Source of the DNA: Arthrobacter alkaliphilus
GTDB lineage: Bacteria; Actinomycetota; Actinomycetes; Actinomycetales; Micrococcaceae
Reading direction: 5' to 3'
Assembly (NCBI RefSeq): GCF_021483235.1
Contig: NZ_JAKEEC010000010.1
Coordinates: 54,726 to 118,725 of the forward strand
Length of the DNA stretch: 64,000 nt
Both the position numbers and the translations under genes were made by a program. Below the pieces are notes generated by a model, which worked only from the letters and a program-made list of their open reading frames with translations, was not told the DNA's origin and did no database searches. Below are positions 8,330 through 17,119 of this stretch, one piece after another; position 1 is the first letter of the stretch; each line of letters starts with the position of its first letter.

Positions 8330-9390
8330 CGTCCGGGGAAGACCTTGTCGCCGACAAAGGTGCCGACAAAGGTGTTGTGGCCGTGCTCGGCGCGGGATCC
8401 TGGGGCACTACATTCGCAAAGGTCCTGGCGGATGCCGCACACGCGACCGGTGCGGAGCGGGCTATCCGCATTTGGGGGCGCCGGGAAGAAGTAGTTGCGC
8501 AGATCAACGCGGAGCACCGCAATGCGCAGTACTTGAAGGACGTTCCGCTGCCCGACTCCATCACGGCCTCGACCGATGTGGCCGAGGTCCTCGCGGGTGC
8601 CGGGGTGGTGATCCTGGCTGTGCCGGCGCAGTCGCTTCGGCTTCAACTGCGCAAGTGGAAACCACTGGTGGCCCCCGGCGCGGTGGTTGTTTCCCTCATG
8701 AAGGGGCTTGAACTCGGTACCGATTCGCGCATGAGCCAAGTCATTTCCGAGGAACTCGACATTCCGCAGGAACGCGTGGCCGTCGTTTCGGGCCCCAACC
8801 TGGCAATGGAGATCGCGCGACAGGAACCGACGGCGTCCGTCGTGGCCTGCAGCGACGAAGCGACAGCTGCATCGTTCGCGCTCTACTGCACCGCACCGTA
8901 CTTCCGCCCGTACACGAGCAACGACGTGGTGGGCGTCGAAATCGGTGGAATCGTGAAAAACGTGATCGCCCTCGCCGTCGGGATTTGCGAAGGCAAGCAG
9001 ATGGGCGACAACACCAAGGCCTCGGTGATCACGCGCGGCCTCGCGGAGACTACGCGGCTGGCTCTTGCCCTTGGCGGCGAGGCGCACACCATGGCCGGCC
9101 TGGCCGGACTGGGCGACCTCGTTGCCACCTGTTCCTCGCCGCTCTCGCGGAACCACACGGCCGGCCGTTTGCTGGGCGAAGGCCACACCCTCGAGCAGGT
9201 CACCGAGCGCATGACCCAGACGGCGGAAGGCATCAAATCCGGGTACGCTGTCTACGAACTGGCCGGAAAACTCGGTGTCGACATGCCGATCACCGCGGCC
9301 GTAGTAGCCGTCCTCGAAGGCAAACTGTCCGTTGATGAACTTGGGCCCAAACTCCTGGCCCGCTCCCTGAAGTCCGAAGGCGATTACTGA
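8326..9390 (+). CDS. gpsA: Glycerol-3-phosphate dehydrogenase [NAD(P)+]
   Basis: Reduces dihydroxyacetone phosphate to sn-glycerol-3-phosphate, the acceptor for the acyltransferases. The 354 residues begin at a GTG overlapping the previous stop by four bases. The Rossmann motif VAVLGAGSWGTTFAK lies at residues 17-31 and the substrate-binding segment GGIVKNVIALAVGI near residue 206, with the catalytic Lys. A 15-residue hydrophilic leader precedes the core. ddl starts two bases after the stop. Confidence 0.95.
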   Translation: MTSGEDLVADKGADKGVVAVLGAGSWGTTFAKVLADAAHATGAERAIRIWGRREEVVAQINAEHRNAQYLKDVPLPDSITASTDVAEVLAGAGVVILAVPAQSLRLQLRKWKPLVAPGAVVVSLMKGLELGTDSRMSQVISEELDIPQERVAVVSGPNLAMEIARQEPTASVVACSDEATAASFALYCTAPYFRPYTSNDVVGVEIGGIVKNVIALAVGICEGKQMGDNTKASVITRGLAETTRLALALGGEAHTMAGLAGLGDLVATCSSPLSRNHTAGRLLGEGHTLEQVTERMTQTAEGIKSGYAVYELAGKLGVDMPITAAVVAVLEGKLSVDELGPKLLARSLKSEGDY

Positions 9391-9392
9391 CT

Positions 9393-10574
9393 GTGACCGA
9401 AGAATCCCTCCCTGCCGGAACCGCTGAGTCCGCCGTCCCTGCCGCATCCTCGGAGCCGGCCGAACCCCGGCGGCCCCGCGTCGCCGTGCTCTTTGGCGGC
9501 CGATCCAGCGAGCACGCGGTCAGCTGCGTGACGGCGGCCGGCGTCATGGGCGCCATCGACAAAAACAAGTACGACGTCGTCCCCATCGGGATAGCCAAGT
9601 CCGGCCAGTGGGTGATCCCCTCCGCCGACGTCAGCCAGTGGTCGCTGAGCGCCTCGGCCCTGCCCGAGGTGGAGCCTTCCGGCAGGACCGTCACCCTCGC
9701 TGAGGTCGGCGGAGCACACCAATTGATCGTGACGGAACCGAATGCGGTGCCTGAGGAGCTGGGCTCCGTGGACGTCGTGTTTCCCTTGCTGCACGGCCCG
9801 TGGGGCGAAGACGGCACCATCCAAGGCCTCTTGGAGCTTTCGGACACCCGCTACGTGGGAGCAGGAGTCCTCGCGTCCGCCGTCGGCATGGACAAGCACT
9901 TCATGAAGGTAGTTTTCGAGGCCGCCGGGCTGACCGTGGGACCGTATGTCGCGGTCACGGACCGTGAATGGATCAACGACGCCGAAGCGGTGCGCAAGCG
10001 CGTGGACCGCCTCGGCTTTCCCGTCTTCGTGAAGCCCGCCCGCGCCGGCTCCTCGATGGGAATTTCCAAGGTGGACTCGATGGATGGCCTGGACGCCGCC
10101 ATTGACGAAGCGCGGCGGCACGACCTCAAGCTGGTGATCGAGGCCGGCATCGTTGGCCGCGAAATCGAGTGCGCCGTCCTTGAAGGACGCGGCACCGCCG
10201 CCCCGCGGACCTCCATGCCGGGCGAAATCGCCGTCGCTCCGGGCGAACACGAGTTCTACGACTTCAACGCCAAATACGTGGAGGACGGCGCCGCGGCCCT
10301 CAGCTGCCCGGCAGACATCCCCGACGAAGCGATCGCGCGCGTCCGTGAGCTCGCGGCCGCCGCGTTCGATGCGGTCGGGGCTGAAGGCCTCAGCCGCGTG
10401 GACTTCTTCTACACCCCGGACGGCGAGCTCATCATCAACGAGATCAACACAATGCCCGGGTTCACCCCGAAGAGCATGTACCCGCAAATGTGGGCGGCTT
10501 CCGGGCTGGGCTACGCCGAGTTGATCGACGAACTCATCTACCTGGCACTCAACCGCAAGACCGGCCTGCGCTGA
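9393..10574 (+). CDS. ddl: D-alanine--D-alanine ligase
   Basis: ATP-grasp enzyme that makes the D-Ala-D-Ala dipeptide of the cell-wall precursor. The 393 residues start at GTG, with a ~27-residue acidic/Ala-Pro leader before VAVLFGGRSSEHAVS. The signature HGPWGEDGTIQG lies near residue 133, and the Mg-binding EINTMPGFTPKSMYP near residue 350. It closes the murA-acyltransferase-gpsA-ddl run. It is followed by GC-rich DNA containing a short direct repeat (GCTGACCGCGGGC twice) and then a convergent gene. Confidence 0.95.
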   Translation: MTEESLPAGTAESAVPAASSEPAEPRRPRVAVLFGGRSSEHAVSCVTAAGVMGAIDKNKYDVVPIGIAKSGQWVIPSADVSQWSLSASALPEVEPSGRTVTLAEVGGAHQLIVTEPNAVPEELGSVDVVFPLLHGPWGEDGTIQGLLELSDTRYVGAGVLASAVGMDKHFMKVVFEAAGLTVGPYVAVTDREWINDAEAVRKRVDRLGFPVFVKPARAGSSMGISKVDSMDGLDAAIDEARRHDLKLVIEAGIVGREIECAVLEGRGTAAPRTSMPGEIAVAPGEHEFYDFNAKYVEDGAAALSCPADIPDEAIARVRELAAAAFDAVGAEGLSRVDFFYTPDGELIINEINTMPGFTPKSMYPQMWAASGLGYAELIDELIYLALNRKTGLR

Positions 10575-10633
10575 CCGCGGGCTGCGGCCGCTGACCGCGG
10601 GCCGCCGCCGCTGACGGCCAGGGCTGAGCCCTG

Positions 10634-11149
10634 CTACTTGCCCGGCGTGCTCGTGGGCAGGTTCTGCAGCAGCTCAGGCTGGCCGATGCACTTGCGCGTA
10701 GCCTTGATTTTCGCGGCGGCCGGTGCCAGGTCGGCAAGGACCGTCGCGGAGCTGATCTTGTTCGGGTCCATAAGGATTTCGGTGGCAGGCTCGCGCCCGT
10801 AAGTGGTCAGGGTCCATACCGGGTCGCCTTCCTTGATGACCCAGTCGACGTCGTTGACGGTGACGCAACGATCGGTGGTGGGGCCGGGCACGTTGACGCC
10901 GCAACGCAGAATCAACACAGCCGGATCTCCCCAGGCCGCCGTGGCCTGGCTATTGGTCTTCCGCAGGGCGGCGTCGCCGATGGTGTCCGGAAGCGACACC
11001 ATCATGGGAGCACAGGCGGCGTTCGCTGCATCAGCCGCGGGCTTCACGTCGACGACGGGGGAGCAGGCTGAGAGGGTAAGGACCGAAGCCGCCGCTGCTG
11101 CCACGGAACAGAGGGCGCGGACGTACCCGGCGGCTTTCGTTTGTTGCAT
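10634..11149 (-). CDS. DUF3515 family lipoprotein
   Basis: 171 residues. The N-terminal signal peptide ends in the lipobox LSAC (Cys29), so a lipid-anchored extracytoplasmic protein is predicted. The rest matches the actinobacterial DUF3515 family, with conserved Cys residues in CAPMM, ILRCGV and RKCIG. The function is unknown. It is often found beside ddl and thiL in this lineage, as here. It is divergent from thiL, with 98 bases between them. Confidence 0.85.
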   Translation of the reverse strand: MQQTKAAGYVRALCSVAAAAASVLTLSACSPVVDVKPAADAANAACAPMMVSLPDTIGDAALRKTNSQATAAWGDPAVLILRCGVNVPGPTTDRCVTVNDVDWVIKEGDPVWTLTTYGREPATEILMDPNKISSATVLADLAPAAAKIKATRKCIGQPELLQNLPTSTPGK

Positions 11150-11247
11150 TGATTAAGCCTATCGCGGCGCGGGCGTTCCCAAGATCGGGTGACTGTGGCC
11201 ATGGGCCAAGCCCCTGTGTTGTCGGTGGTTCGCGATAGCGTAGAGCT

Positions 11248-12261
11248 GTGTCCATAGAACAACAGACCGTCGGCGAGCTGTCCGAGGGAGAGCTCCTCAG
11301 GCGCATCCTTCCGCGCCTGAACCACAGCAACAGCGTGCTGCTCGGGCCGGGGGACGATGCCGCCGTCGTCGCCGCCCCGGATGGCCGGACCCTCATTTCC
11401 ATCGACACCCAGACCCAGGACCAGGACTTTCGCCTGGAATGGAACAACGGATACCGGACTACTGGCTATGACGTCGGATGGAAGTCGGCAGCGCAGAATC
11501 TCAGCGACATCAACGCGATGGGAGGCACCGCCGTTTCCCTCGTGGTCAGCTTGACCATGCCGCCGGGTACTCCGGTCCGGTGGGTTGAGGACTTTGCGGA
11601 CGGCCTGTCGGCCGGCATCGTCGGCCTGGGGGCTGCCGATTGTTCGGTTGCCGGGGGAGACCTGGGCCGTGGACGCGAAATCGCGGTGACCGTCGCGGTC
11701 GTCGGAACAATGCATGGGCTCCCTGCCGTGGTGCGCTCCGGGGCCTGTCCGGGAGACGTCCTGGCCCTTGCCGGAACTGTGGGACGAGCGGCAGCCGGCC
11801 TGGCCCTGCTCGAAAGCACCATACCCGTCGGCACGCTGAACACCGCCCAGCGCGCACTCGTGGACACCCAGTGTCGGCCGCAGCCACCCCTCGGCGCGGG
11901 GCCGCAGGGCGCCAAGGCAGGAGCAACAGCCATGATGGACGTTTCCGACGGGCTCTTGCGCGACGGCGCCCGCCTCGCCGAAGCCAGCGGCGTCGCGGTG
12001 GACCTGGACCCGATCGCCCTCAAGGCCCTCGCCACCCCCTTGGAAGCTGCCTCGTCTCCCCTTGGCCGCGACCCCATGGACTGGGTGCTGGGCGGCGGAG
12101 AGGACCATGGCCTGTTGGCGACTTTTCCGGCAAGCGTTCAGTTACCTTCCGGCTTCACTGCGATAGGCTCGATCCAGGCCGTTGCCGAAGGACAGCACAG
12201 CGGCGTCCGGATAGCGGGGATGCCCGCTGACACCGTGGGATGGGATCACTTTGCAGACTAA
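11248..12261 (+). CDS. thiL: Thiamine-monophosphate kinase
   Basis: ThiL phosphorylates thiamine monophosphate to the cofactor thiamine pyrophosphate. The 337-residue protein starts at GTG and has the AIR-synthase-like fold with LGPGDDAAVV near residue 31, DINAMGG near residue 88 and MMDVSDGLLRDGARLA near residue 230. The stop lies inside the next coding sequence (11-base overlap), so it is translationally coupled to the DAK2 gene. thiC, elsewhere in this window, belongs to the same cofactor pathway. Confidence 0.93.
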   Translation: MSIEQQTVGELSEGELLRRILPRLNHSNSVLLGPGDDAAVVAAPDGRTLISIDTQTQDQDFRLEWNNGYRTTGYDVGWKSAAQNLSDINAMGGTAVSLVVSLTMPPGTPVRWVEDFADGLSAGIVGLGAADCSVAGGDLGRGREIAVTVAVVGTMHGLPAVVRSGACPGDVLALAGTVGRAAAGLALLESTIPVGTLNTAQRALVDTQCRPQPPLGAGPQGAKAGATAMMDVSDGLLRDGARLAEASGVAVDLDPIALKALATPLEAASSPLGRDPMDWVLGGGEDHGLLATFPASVQLPSGFTAIGSIQAVAEGQHSGVRIAGMPADTVGWDHFAD

Positions 12262-13324
12262 GATTGCCGCCAATGCGCACGCCATGAAGCGGTGGCTGGG
12301 CAAAGCTGAGACGACGCTCGGGAACCACAGCGACCGCCTGAACGCCATCAACATCTTCCCGGTGGCCGATGGAGACACCGGCACCAACCTCTACCTCACC
12401 GTCCGCTCCGCCGCGGCATCGCTCGCCGATCGTTCCACAGCCGACGAACCGGTGAACGACGTCGGCGCCGTCCTGGCCGCGGCCGGACGGGCGGCCATGG
12501 AGCAGGCCCGGGGGAATTCCGGAACGCTTTTTGCCGTCTTTCTGTGCGCAATGGCCGAGCCGTTGGCGGGCCACACCCGCCTCAGCGCTCCCTTGCTCGC
12601 CGCCGCCCTGAACCGGGCCCAGATTAGGGCATGGTCTGCCTTGAGCGAGCCGGTGCCGGGCACCATGCTTTCCGTCCTCGAAGCCGCCGCCAGGGCAGCA
12701 GGGGAATGCGACAACGCCCACAACGGCGACGACAGCAACCAGGCGCTCGGGCTTGCCTTGGACGCCGCCGTCAACGCCGCGGTGGATGCCGTGGTGCAAA
12801 CGGAGGACCAACTCGCGCTGCTGCATGCCGCGCACGTAGTGGATGCGGGCGGAGTGGGCATGTTGCTGATCCTGGACTGCCTGCGTTCGGCTGTGCTTGG
12901 CGAGGAACTCCAGCACGAGCTGCTGGACGGGCTGCACGGTTACGACGTGCAGGATCCGCACATCCATGCCGGAATGCCCGACGACGACGGTGTCGAGGTC
13001 ATGTGCACCATCAGCCTTTCACCGCTGGCAGCCGCCACACTCCGCCAACGGCTCGACGAACTCGGCGACTCCGTCATCATGAGCCAGGTGGGCAGCGCAA
13101 GCCAGGGGCCCGGCTCGTCGGGACGGACTGACGCCGAGGACAACGACGACGAAGACTCCGCAGAGGCGAGCTACCGCTGGCGCGTGCATGTCCATGTTCC
13201 GGATGCCGAACCCGCAGTGGCCGTCATCCGGTCACTCGGCGAGCCCACCGACATCTCCGTCAGCCAGCTCTCGGTGCCGCGCGACCCGGGCCTTCCGGCA
13301 GGCCAGCACGGGCATGAATACTGA
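12251..13324 (+). CDS. DAK2 (dihydroxyacetone kinase-like) domain protein
   Basis: 357 residues from a TTG within the end of thiL. The N-terminal ~200 residues are a DhaL/FakA-type nucleotide-binding domain, with the Mg-ligand motif NIFPVADGDTGTNLYLT near residues 37-53 and MEQARGNSGT near residue 88. In Firmicutes the homologous FakA phosphorylates fatty acids with FakB. Here the C-terminal half is divergent and carries an acidic loop (AEDNDDEDSAE). Fatty-acid kinase is thus only a possibility. It overlaps recG by 11 bases. Confidence 0.82.
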   Translation: MQTKIAANAHAMKRWLGKAETTLGNHSDRLNAINIFPVADGDTGTNLYLTVRSAAASLADRSTADEPVNDVGAVLAAAGRAAMEQARGNSGTLFAVFLCAMAEPLAGHTRLSAPLLAAALNRAQIRAWSALSEPVPGTMLSVLEAAARAAGECDNAHNGDDSNQALGLALDAAVNAAVDAVVQTEDQLALLHAAHVVDAGGVGMLLILDCLRSAVLGEELQHELLDGLHGYDVQDPHIHAGMPDDDGVEVMCTISLSPLAAATLRQRLDELGDSVIMSQVGSASQGPGSSGRTDAEDNDDEDSAEASYRWRVHVHVPDAEPAVAVIRSLGEPTDISVSQLSVPRDPGLPAGQHGHEY

Positions 13325-15593
13325 GCTTCACCTTCCGCTCGAGCGGAGGATCGGCAAACGCTCGGCGTCCGTCATCGGGAAGCACCTTGGCCTGGACACT
13401 GTCGGGGAACTCCTGAACTACTTTCCGCGTCGCTACCTGAGCCGCGGGGAGCTGACGCCCATCAGCAAATTGCCGCTGGACGAAGAGGCCACCCTCATCG
13501 CCAGGGTGTTGTCCAATTCAACCCGGCAAATGCGGGCAAGACGGGGGTCGTTGACCGACGTCGTTGTCACGGACGAGGCCAGCGGCGAGCAGGTTCCCGG
13601 AACGTTGAAGATCAGTTTCTTCAACGGCTTCCGCGCCCGGAATGAGCTTCAACCCGGCCGCAGGGTGATGTTCTCCGGCAAGGTCAGCCGCTACGGCGGA
13701 TCCTTGGGCATGACCAATCCGGACTTCATGCTGCTCGACGAGGACCCGGAAGTCGCCGGTTCCATCGATCCGGAAAAGCTCGCGGCCATGCCCATTCCGG
13801 TGTACCCGGCCACGGCGAAACTCACCAGTTGGTCCATCCATAAGGTCATCACCACGCTGCTGGACACCATCGACGTGGACCGCATCGAGGATCCGCTGCC
13901 CGCCGAAATCACGTCCAGGGAGAAATTCCTGGGGGTTGGGCAGGCGTACCGGCTGATCCATTCTCCGGAGACGGCAGTGGACTGGCAGCGCGCCCGTGAC
14001 CGCTTCCGCTACCAGGAGGCACTGGTCCTGCAGACTGCGTTGGCGCGGCGGCGGGCCCAGCTGGCTGCCGAGGAGGCCACCGCTCGCCGGCCCGTGCCCG
14101 AAGGGCTCCTTGCCGCCTTCGACCGGCAGCTTCCCTTCACGTTGACGGCCGGCCAGGCCGCTGTCGGAAAGACACTTTCCCACGAGCTGGCACAGGACTC
14201 GCCGATGAACCGCTTGCTCCAGGGCGAAGTGGGTTCCGGAAAAACGATCGTCGCCTTGCGGGCCATGCTGCAAGTGGTGGATGCCGGCGGCCAAGCCGCG
14301 CTGCTTGCCCCCACCGAGGTCCTCGCGGCTCAGCACTTCGAGTCCATCCGGAGGACCTTGGGCCCGCTGGCCCGCGACGGTTTGTTCGGAGGTGCCGGGA
14401 TGCTCGGCGGGGCAGGATTGTTGGACGCCGATGCCGGGAACGGCCCCGGGTCGGTCCAGGTCGCCTTGCTGACCGGGTCCATGCCAACTGCTGCCCGCAA
14501 ACAGGCCATGCTGGATGCGGCTTCGGGCAACGCCGGCATTGTGATCGGCACCCATGCGCTGCTCAGCGACAAAACCTCATTCCAGGACCTCGGCCTGATC
14601 GTGGTGGACGAGCAGCACCGCTTTGGAGTGGAGCAGCGCGACGCCCTGCGTGCCAAGGCCAACCGGCCGCCCCACCTGCTGGTGATGACGGCCACCCCGA
14701 TTCCGCGCACTGTTGCCATGACTGTCTTCGGCGACCTCGAGACGTCCGTGCTTGACGAACTCCCTGCGGGCCGGGCGCCCATCTCCACGCACGTCGTCGG
14801 ACTCGCCGAAAACCCTGGCTGGGCGGCGCGGATCTGGAAACGTTCGCGGGAGGAGATCGATGCCGGCCACCAGGTGTACGTCGTGTGTCCCAAGATCGGA
14901 GACGACGACGACGGCGACTTCAGCCCGGGCGAAGCGGAACCAAGCGATGCCGACCTTTCGGAGGAGGGCTCCGCTCGCGAGCTCGCCTCGGTGACCGCCG
15001 TCGTCGAAGCACTCAGCCAGGAGCCCGCCCTGCGCGGCGTCCGGGTAGAGCCCCTCCACGGGCGGCAGGATCCGGCACTCAAGTCCGAAACCATGGGCTC
15101 GTTCACCACCAACCAGACCCAAATGCTGGTCTCCACGACGGTCATTGAGGTGGGTGTGGACGTCCATAACGCCACGCTGATGGTGATCCTTGATGCTGAC
15201 CGTTTCGGCATTTCGCAACTCCACCAGTTGCGCGGGAGGGTAGGCCGCGGCGGCCTTCCGGGCACCTGCCTGCTGGTCACGACGCTTGAACCCGGCCATC
15301 CGAGCCGTAGGCGCCTTGACGCCGTCGCGTCCACCACCGACGGTTTTGAGCTGTCCCAGGAAGACCTCAAGCTGCGCCGCGAAGGCGATATCCTCGGCGC
15401 TTCCCAATCCGGTGGGCGCTCCACGCTTAAGCTGTTGCGGGTCCTGGAGCATGAGGACGTGATCGCCCGGGCCCGCAACGATGCCCAGTTGCTCGTCGCC
15501 AGCGATCCCGGGCTGGAGGGCCAAGGGGCCTTGGCTGCCGCGATCGACGAATATCTGAACCCCGAGAAGGAGGCGTTCCTTGAACGCGGCTAA
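13314..15593 (+). CDS. recG: ATP-dependent DNA helicase RecG
   Basis: RecG remodels stalled replication forks and branch-migrates Holliday junctions. The 759 residues from ATG (MNTELHLPL) contain the wedge/OB domain at about residues 50-150, Walker A GEVGSGKT at 304-311, and the DEQH form of motif II at 432-435. Helicase C-terminal motifs follow (STTVIEVGVDV, QLRGRVGRG). An acidic insert near residue 540 is longer than in E. coli. It overlaps the preceding DAK2 gene, and rsmD follows after 51 bases, a conserved order in Gram-positives. Confidence 0.96.
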   Translation: MNTELHLPLERRIGKRSASVIGKHLGLDTVGELLNYFPRRYLSRGELTPISKLPLDEEATLIARVLSNSTRQMRARRGSLTDVVVTDEASGEQVPGTLKISFFNGFRARNELQPGRRVMFSGKVSRYGGSLGMTNPDFMLLDEDPEVAGSIDPEKLAAMPIPVYPATAKLTSWSIHKVITTLLDTIDVDRIEDPLPAEITSREKFLGVGQAYRLIHSPETAVDWQRARDRFRYQEALVLQTALARRRAQLAAEEATARRPVPEGLLAAFDRQLPFTLTAGQAAVGKTLSHELAQDSPMNRLLQGEVGSGKTIVALRAMLQVVDAGGQAALLAPTEVLAAQHFESIRRTLGPLARDGLFGGAGMLGGAGLLDADAGNGPGSVQVALLTGSMPTAARKQAMLDAASGNAGIVIGTHALLSDKTSFQDLGLIVVDEQHRFGVEQRDALRAKANRPPHLLVMTATPIPRTVAMTVFGDLETSVLDELPAGRAPISTHVVGLAENPGWAARIWKRSREEIDAGHQVYVVCPKIGDDDDGDFSPGEAEPSDADLSEEGSARELASVTAVVEALSQEPALRGVRVEPLHGRQDPALKSETMGSFTTNQTQMLVSTTVIEVGVDVHNATLMVILDADRFGISQLHQLRGRVGRGGLPGTCLLVTTLEPGHPSRRRLDAVASTTDGFELSQEDLKLRREGDILGASQSGGRSTLKLLRVLEHEDVIARARNDAQLLVASDPGLEGQGALAAAIDEYLNPEKEAFLERG

Positions 15594-15644
15594 GGAATCG
15601 ATCCCTGACGGCACAGCTGTGTGCGCCGCCCCGGGAGTTCGCCG

Positions 15645-16211
15645 GTGAGCCGGATCATAGCCGGCGTGGTGGGTGGCAACCCGCTGGTCAGCGTCCCCGG
15701 AAACGCCACGCGGCCCACGACGGACCGCGTCAAGGAAGCGTTGTTCTCGCGGCTCGAGGCACTCGACGCCATCGACGACGCCCGCGTTTTGGATCTTTAC
15801 GCAGGCTCAGGATCGCTCGGCATCGAAAGTGCCAGCCGGGGCGCCCGCTCTGCCGAACTCGTGGAGTTCGACGCACGCGCCTCGGAAGTTTGCCAGCGGA
15901 ACGCCGACATGGCCAACCAAGGGCTGGGGCGAAGGACCGTCTCGGTGGTCCGTTCCAAAGTGGAGTCCTTCCTGGAACGTGCCGCGGATGACGTGCTCTG
16001 GGACCTGGTGTTCCTGGATCCGCCATACCCCTTGGATGAGGCTTCCCTCAAGGCTGTCCTCGCCAAGCTCGCCTTCCACCTCGACGAAGGCGCGGTGGTG
16101 GTCGTCGAGCGTTCTTCGCGGTCCCCGGAACCGGACTGGCCGGAGACCCTGGAACGGTTCGCCGACAAGAAGTACGGCGAAACGAAGCTCTGGTTCGCCG
16201 AACCCGTCTAG
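15645..16211 (+). CDS. rsmD: 16S rRNA (guanine(966)-N(2))-methyltransferase
   Basis: RsmD methylates G966 of 16S rRNA using S-adenosylmethionine. The 188-residue reading starts at the GTG giving MSRIIAGV, the family-typical N-terminus. The SAM-binding motif LDLYAGSGSLGIE lies near residue 48 and the catalytic DPPY near residue 124. It ends convergently with the next gene; the two stop codons overlap by four bases. coaD, its usual neighbour, lies 2.1 kb further on, separated by two reverse-strand genes. Confidence 0.93.
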   Translation: MSRIIAGVVGGNPLVSVPGNATRPTTDRVKEALFSRLEALDAIDDARVLDLYAGSGSLGIESASRGARSAELVEFDARASEVCQRNADMANQGLGRRTVSVVRSKVESFLERAADDVLWDLVFLDPPYPLDEASLKAVLAKLAFHLDEGAVVVVERSSRSPEPDWPETLERFADKKYGETKLWFAEPV

Positions 16212-17119
16212 GATCCGGACAACCGGTCCAGATCCACTCCGCTCAGCACGGCCGCCGGATGCGGCCCCCGGGCCAGGAGTTCGGCCGTCCAGTCGGCCGG
16301 CCATGGCCGGCGCGTTCCCACCAGGATGATGTTGCCGGGGTAGCGGCCGGCGAACATGCCGCTTTCGGCGAAGGCGGCAACGTCCGGCATCGCCCGGCGC
16401 ATCGCCGCGGTCTGGCTGCGGACCAGGGTCAGGGCGGCTTCGTCGCCGACGTTGACGATCAGCACTCCGTCTGGCCGGAGCCGCGCCGCAGCCTCCTCGT
16501 AGAACTCCTGGCTGGCGATATGCGCCGGAGCCTCGGGACCGGAGAAAATGTCGAGGATCACGACGTCGAACTCGAGGTCCGCGGGCAGCTCGGCGAGGGT
16601 TTCGCGCGCGTCGCCGATGTGGGTCTCCAAGCGGGTGCCGTCCGGCATTGGCAGCTTCTGCAGGACGAAGTCGAGCAATTCACGTTCGAGTTCGACGGCG
16701 TGCTGTTCCGAACCGGGCCTCGTCGCCTGGATATACCGGGCCAGGGTCAAGGCCCCCGCGCCAAGATGAAGCGCGGTAATGGCTTTCCCGGCCGGGGCGA
16801 CCAAATCCACGACGTGCCCGATCCTGCGCAGGTACTCGTAGAAGATCTCCTGCGGTTCCTCGAGATTGACGTGGGATTGCTCGGCGTCGCCGATGCGCAG
16901 GATGTAGGCGCCGTCAATCAGCGTGTCGGCTTCGATTGCTGCATGCTGGCCAGTGGTCCGCAGGAAGCGCCGTCCCTCGTGATACCGCCCGGCTGACGCG
17001 GTCAGAGCTTGTCCCGCAAGGTGGCGAGCCTGGCGGCCGCTTCTTCCAATACTTCGGTTTTCTTGCAGAACGCGAACCGGAGAAGGCTTCGCGTCCTTTC
17101 GGCACCTTCCGGGTGGCAA
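16208..17119 (-). CDS. Spermidine synthase-like SAM-dependent methyltransferase-fold protein
   Basis: Up to 303 residues. The conserved part begins near residue 40 and holds a Rossmann-like domain: LHLGAGALTLARY near residue 116, ELERELLDF, then DARETL and FDVVILDIFSG near residue 185. This resembles polyamine synthase-type proteins, but the polyamine catalytic residues are not clear, so the reaction is open. The start is doubtful. The only ATG makes the gene overlap the end of the aminotransferase gene by 118 bases; no ATG, GTG or TTG is near the conserved start, only a CTG at 17005. Confidence 0.72.
   Translation of the reverse strand: MPPGRCRKDAKPSPVRVLQENRSIGRSGRQARHLAGQALTASAGRYHEGRRFLRTTGQHAAIEADTLIDGAYILRIGDAEQSHVNLEEPQEIFYEYLRRIGHVVDLVAPAGKAITALHLGAGALTLARYIQATRPGSEQHAVELERELLDFVLQKLPMPDGTRLETHIGDARETLAELPADLEFDVVILDIFSGPEAPAHIASQEFYEEAAARLRPDGVLIVNVGDEAALTLVRSQTAAMRRAMPDVAAFAESGMFAGRYPGNIILVGTRRPWPADWTAELLARGPHPAAVLSGVDLDRLSGS

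Noticed and set aside
10571..10602. Direct repeat GCTGACCGCGGGC twice after ddl
   Set aside because: It is a short GC-rich duplication without hairpin, T-run or link to a gene; probably slippage.
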